NCBI GenBank assembly: GCA_900540335.1
Contig: UQFC01000138.1
Location: forward strand, 1 to 5,287
Source: an uncultured Clostridium sp.
Lineage (GTDB): Bacteria; Bacillota; Clostridia; Lachnospirales; Lachnospiraceae
DNA: 5,287 nucleotides
Direction of reading: 5' to 3'
Both the position numbers and the translations under genes were made by a program. The notes beneath the pieces are model-generated. The model was given only the letters and a program-made list of their open reading frames with translations, made no database searches and was not told the DNA's origin. Shown here piece by piece: positions 3,784 to 5,287 of the stretch. Every line of letters starts with the position of its first letter. Within the stretch, counting starts at the first letter, position 1.

Positions 3784-5287
3784 TTAGGGATAGTTTTTCC
3801 CTGCTGCCTCAAAAAATTCCCGCAGCTGATACTGGTTGTTCAGCTTCAGCACACCATACGTCCGGCCTGCTACAAACCGCTCCAGCTTCTCCATATATTC
3901 CTCCGGCGTAATGGTTCCTTCCGCCACATAGGTCAGCCCCTTTTCCCAGCTTGCCGTAAGCTCCGGATTCAGAAGCTGGCGGATGGATGCGTTTACCACA
4001 TCAAAAACCAGTTCCCCAAGAAGGGTGGGGGTAATGATCTGTGTTTTTCCATTCAGAGCCAGGTATTTGATATGAACCAGCTTTTTCAGAATCTCTGCCC
4101 TGGTCGCACTGGTTCCGATTCCGCTTCCCCTTATTTGAGCGCGCAGATCCTCGTCCTCAATCAGCTGTCCGGCATTTTCCATGGCAAGAATCATGGAGCC
4201 GGAAGAATAACGCTTCGGCGGAGAGGTTTCGCCCTCCTTAACCTGAAGACGGTTTATGGGAAACTCCATTCCCTTTTTCAGTCCTGCCAGACGGGCTATA
4301 AATTCAGGATTTTCCAGATCCTTCTGATTGATCTCGGAATCCTCCCTGTCATCCTTCTCTGTGCCTTCCTTCCCGTTTTCTCCTGCTCTGCTGCCGTTTT
4401 TTCCGTTTTCGTCCTGTTTCTTTCCGTTTTTTGAAACAGCGGCAACCTTCAGATATCCCGGTTCTGCCAGCACCTTAAAGTTTGCAAAAAAATGCTCCCG
4501 GTCCGCCTCCAGCTCCAGGGCATATTTCTGGTACACAGCTGCCGGATAGAAGATACTTAAAAACCTTCTGGCAATCACCTCATACACCTTCATCCCCAGA
4601 GAATGCAGGCTGCGCAGAGCCCCGAAGCCCTGTCCCGTAGGAACAATCGCGTAGTGATCCGTAATCTGTTTGTCATTGACATACCGTGTTTTTTCAATGC
4701 CCTGAAAGGCTTTCCGGGCCAGAACCTCACCGGCAAAGCCGCCTACCGGTTCAAACCGCTGAAGTCCCTCGATATTCCTGTGTATCTCCTTTGCCACAGC
4801 CGTAGAAAGCACCCTGGCATCTGTACGGGGATAAGTGACCAGCTTTTTCTCGTACAGCTCCTGCACCACCTTCAGCGTTTCATCCGGACTGATCTTGAAC
4901 CGTTTGGAGCATTCGTTCTGAAGTTCTGCAAGGTTATAAAGAAGAGGTGGATTTTTTGTTTCCTTTTTCTTTTCCTTTGAAACAACGGCAGCTGTAAGCG
5001 GTTCCCCTTCCTTTAGATATGCGATCAGTTCTCTGGCCCGTTCTTCCACCTTAAAGCCGTTGTCCTTATAAAGGCAGGGCGTTCCAAAATATCTGGAACC
5101 TTCCACCGCCTTCCATTCAGCCTCCAGCGGAAGGGCTCGGCCATCCTTTGCCACTGCGTCAAAGGTTCCGATCACACGATAAAAGGGAGTCTTTACAAAG
5201 CTTCGTATCTCCCTCTCCCTGCGGACAACCATTCCCAGCACACAGGTCATCACACGACCTACGGAAAGAACCGTAAATTTGGTTCCC
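3784..5287 (-). CDS. topB: DNA topoisomerase III (type IA), 5' end missing
   Basis: About 500 residues are visible; the frame is open to the window edge (LSVGRV lies upstream of the GTG/ATG at 5253-5248, so those codons are internal). The missing part should be the Toprim domain with its DxD metal site. Visible are the SVGRVMTCVLGMVVRRE segment, the active-site motif LVTYPRTDARVLS with the catalytic Tyr codon at 4833-4831, the type IA core (TDHYAIVPTG, LGMKVYEVIARRFL) and RGSGIGTSATRAEILKKL near the C-terminus. The enzyme nicks one strand through a 5'-phosphotyrosine and decatenates or relaxes DNA. A charged, low-complexity linker (codons about 4434-4320, rich in K, G, N, E and D) interrupts the core. 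The C-terminus ends soon after the core, with no zinc-finger or toprim-like tail, as in bacterial topoisomerase III rather than topoisomerase I. The usual GRVQTP reads GRVMTC here. Likely first gene of an operon with the downstream acyltransferase-like gene. Confidence 0.93.
   Translation of the reverse strand, partial: GTKFTVLSVGRVMTCVLGMVVRREREIRSFVKTPFYRVIGTFDAVAKDGRALPLEAEWKAVEGSRYFGTPCLYKDNGFKVEERARELIAYLKEGEPLTAAVVSKEKKKETKNPPLLYNLAELQNECSKRFKISPDETLKVVQELYEKKLVTYPRTDARVLSTAVAKEIHRNIEGLQRFEPVGGFAGEVLARKAFQGIEKTRYVNDKQITDHYAIVPTGQGFGALRSLHSLGMKVYEVIARRFLSIFYPAAVYQKYALELEADREHFFANFKVLAEPGYLKVAAVSKNGKKQDENGKNGSRAGENGKEGTEKDDREDSEINQKDLENPEFIARLAGLKKGMEFPINRLQVKEGETSPPKRYSSGSMILAMENAGQLIEDEDLRAQIRGSGIGTSATRAEILKKLVHIKYLALNGKTQIITPTLLGELVFDVVNASIRQLLNPELTASWEKGLTYVAEGTITPEEYMEKLERFVAGRTYGVLKLNNQYQLREFFEAAGKNYP

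Overview
The window looks like the chromosome of a low-to-mid GC Firmicute, most likely a gut Lachnospiraceae (Clostridium cluster XIVa). The basis is protein style (a DUF4163/DUF3298 lipoprotein, a chromosomal type IA topoisomerase, a stand-alone GlmU-like hexapeptide protein), strong AGGAGG ribosome-binding sites, consensus SigA promoters and a tRNA gene without an encoded CCA. The genus cannot be fixed from the sequence alone.

Left edge (1-537): the first 21 codons of a minus-strand PHP-type tyrosine phosphatase of the CpsB/CapC (YwqE/Wzb) family, normally an early gene of capsule or exopolysaccharide operons. Upstream of it is the most striking element of the window. A perfect 23-bp inverted repeat (107-129 and 343-365) encloses 213 bp that carry one near-consensus promoter (TTGACA, 17 bp, TACAAT, at 281-309). 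This is the architecture of a phase-variable invertible promoter. As sequenced, the promoter points away from the phosphatase gene, so this copy is inferred to be in the OFF orientation; inversion would aim it at the capsule gene. No recombinase is in the window.

Middle (465-2514): a minus-strand tRNA-Leu(CAA) with its own promoter and a strong intrinsic terminator, then two plus-strand genes with separate promoters: a lipoprotein with DUF4163 and DUF3298 domains, and upp (uracil phosphoribosyltransferase, uracil salvage).

Right (2515-5287): a gene-free stretch of about 530 bp (2515-3042) holds the remains of a transposable element, probably IS1182-like (hairpin-bearing ends plus a roughly 30-codon transposase C-terminus), and a 51-bp tandem duplication. 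Beyond it, on the minus strand and convergent with upp, lie a left-handed beta-helix acyltransferase-like gene and, upstream of that, a DNA topoisomerase III (topB) whose 5' end is outside the window. These two are probably co-transcribed.

The genes are mostly ordinary housekeeping neighbours. The biologically notable unit is the putative phase switch at 107-365 in front of the polysaccharide-associated phosphatase.
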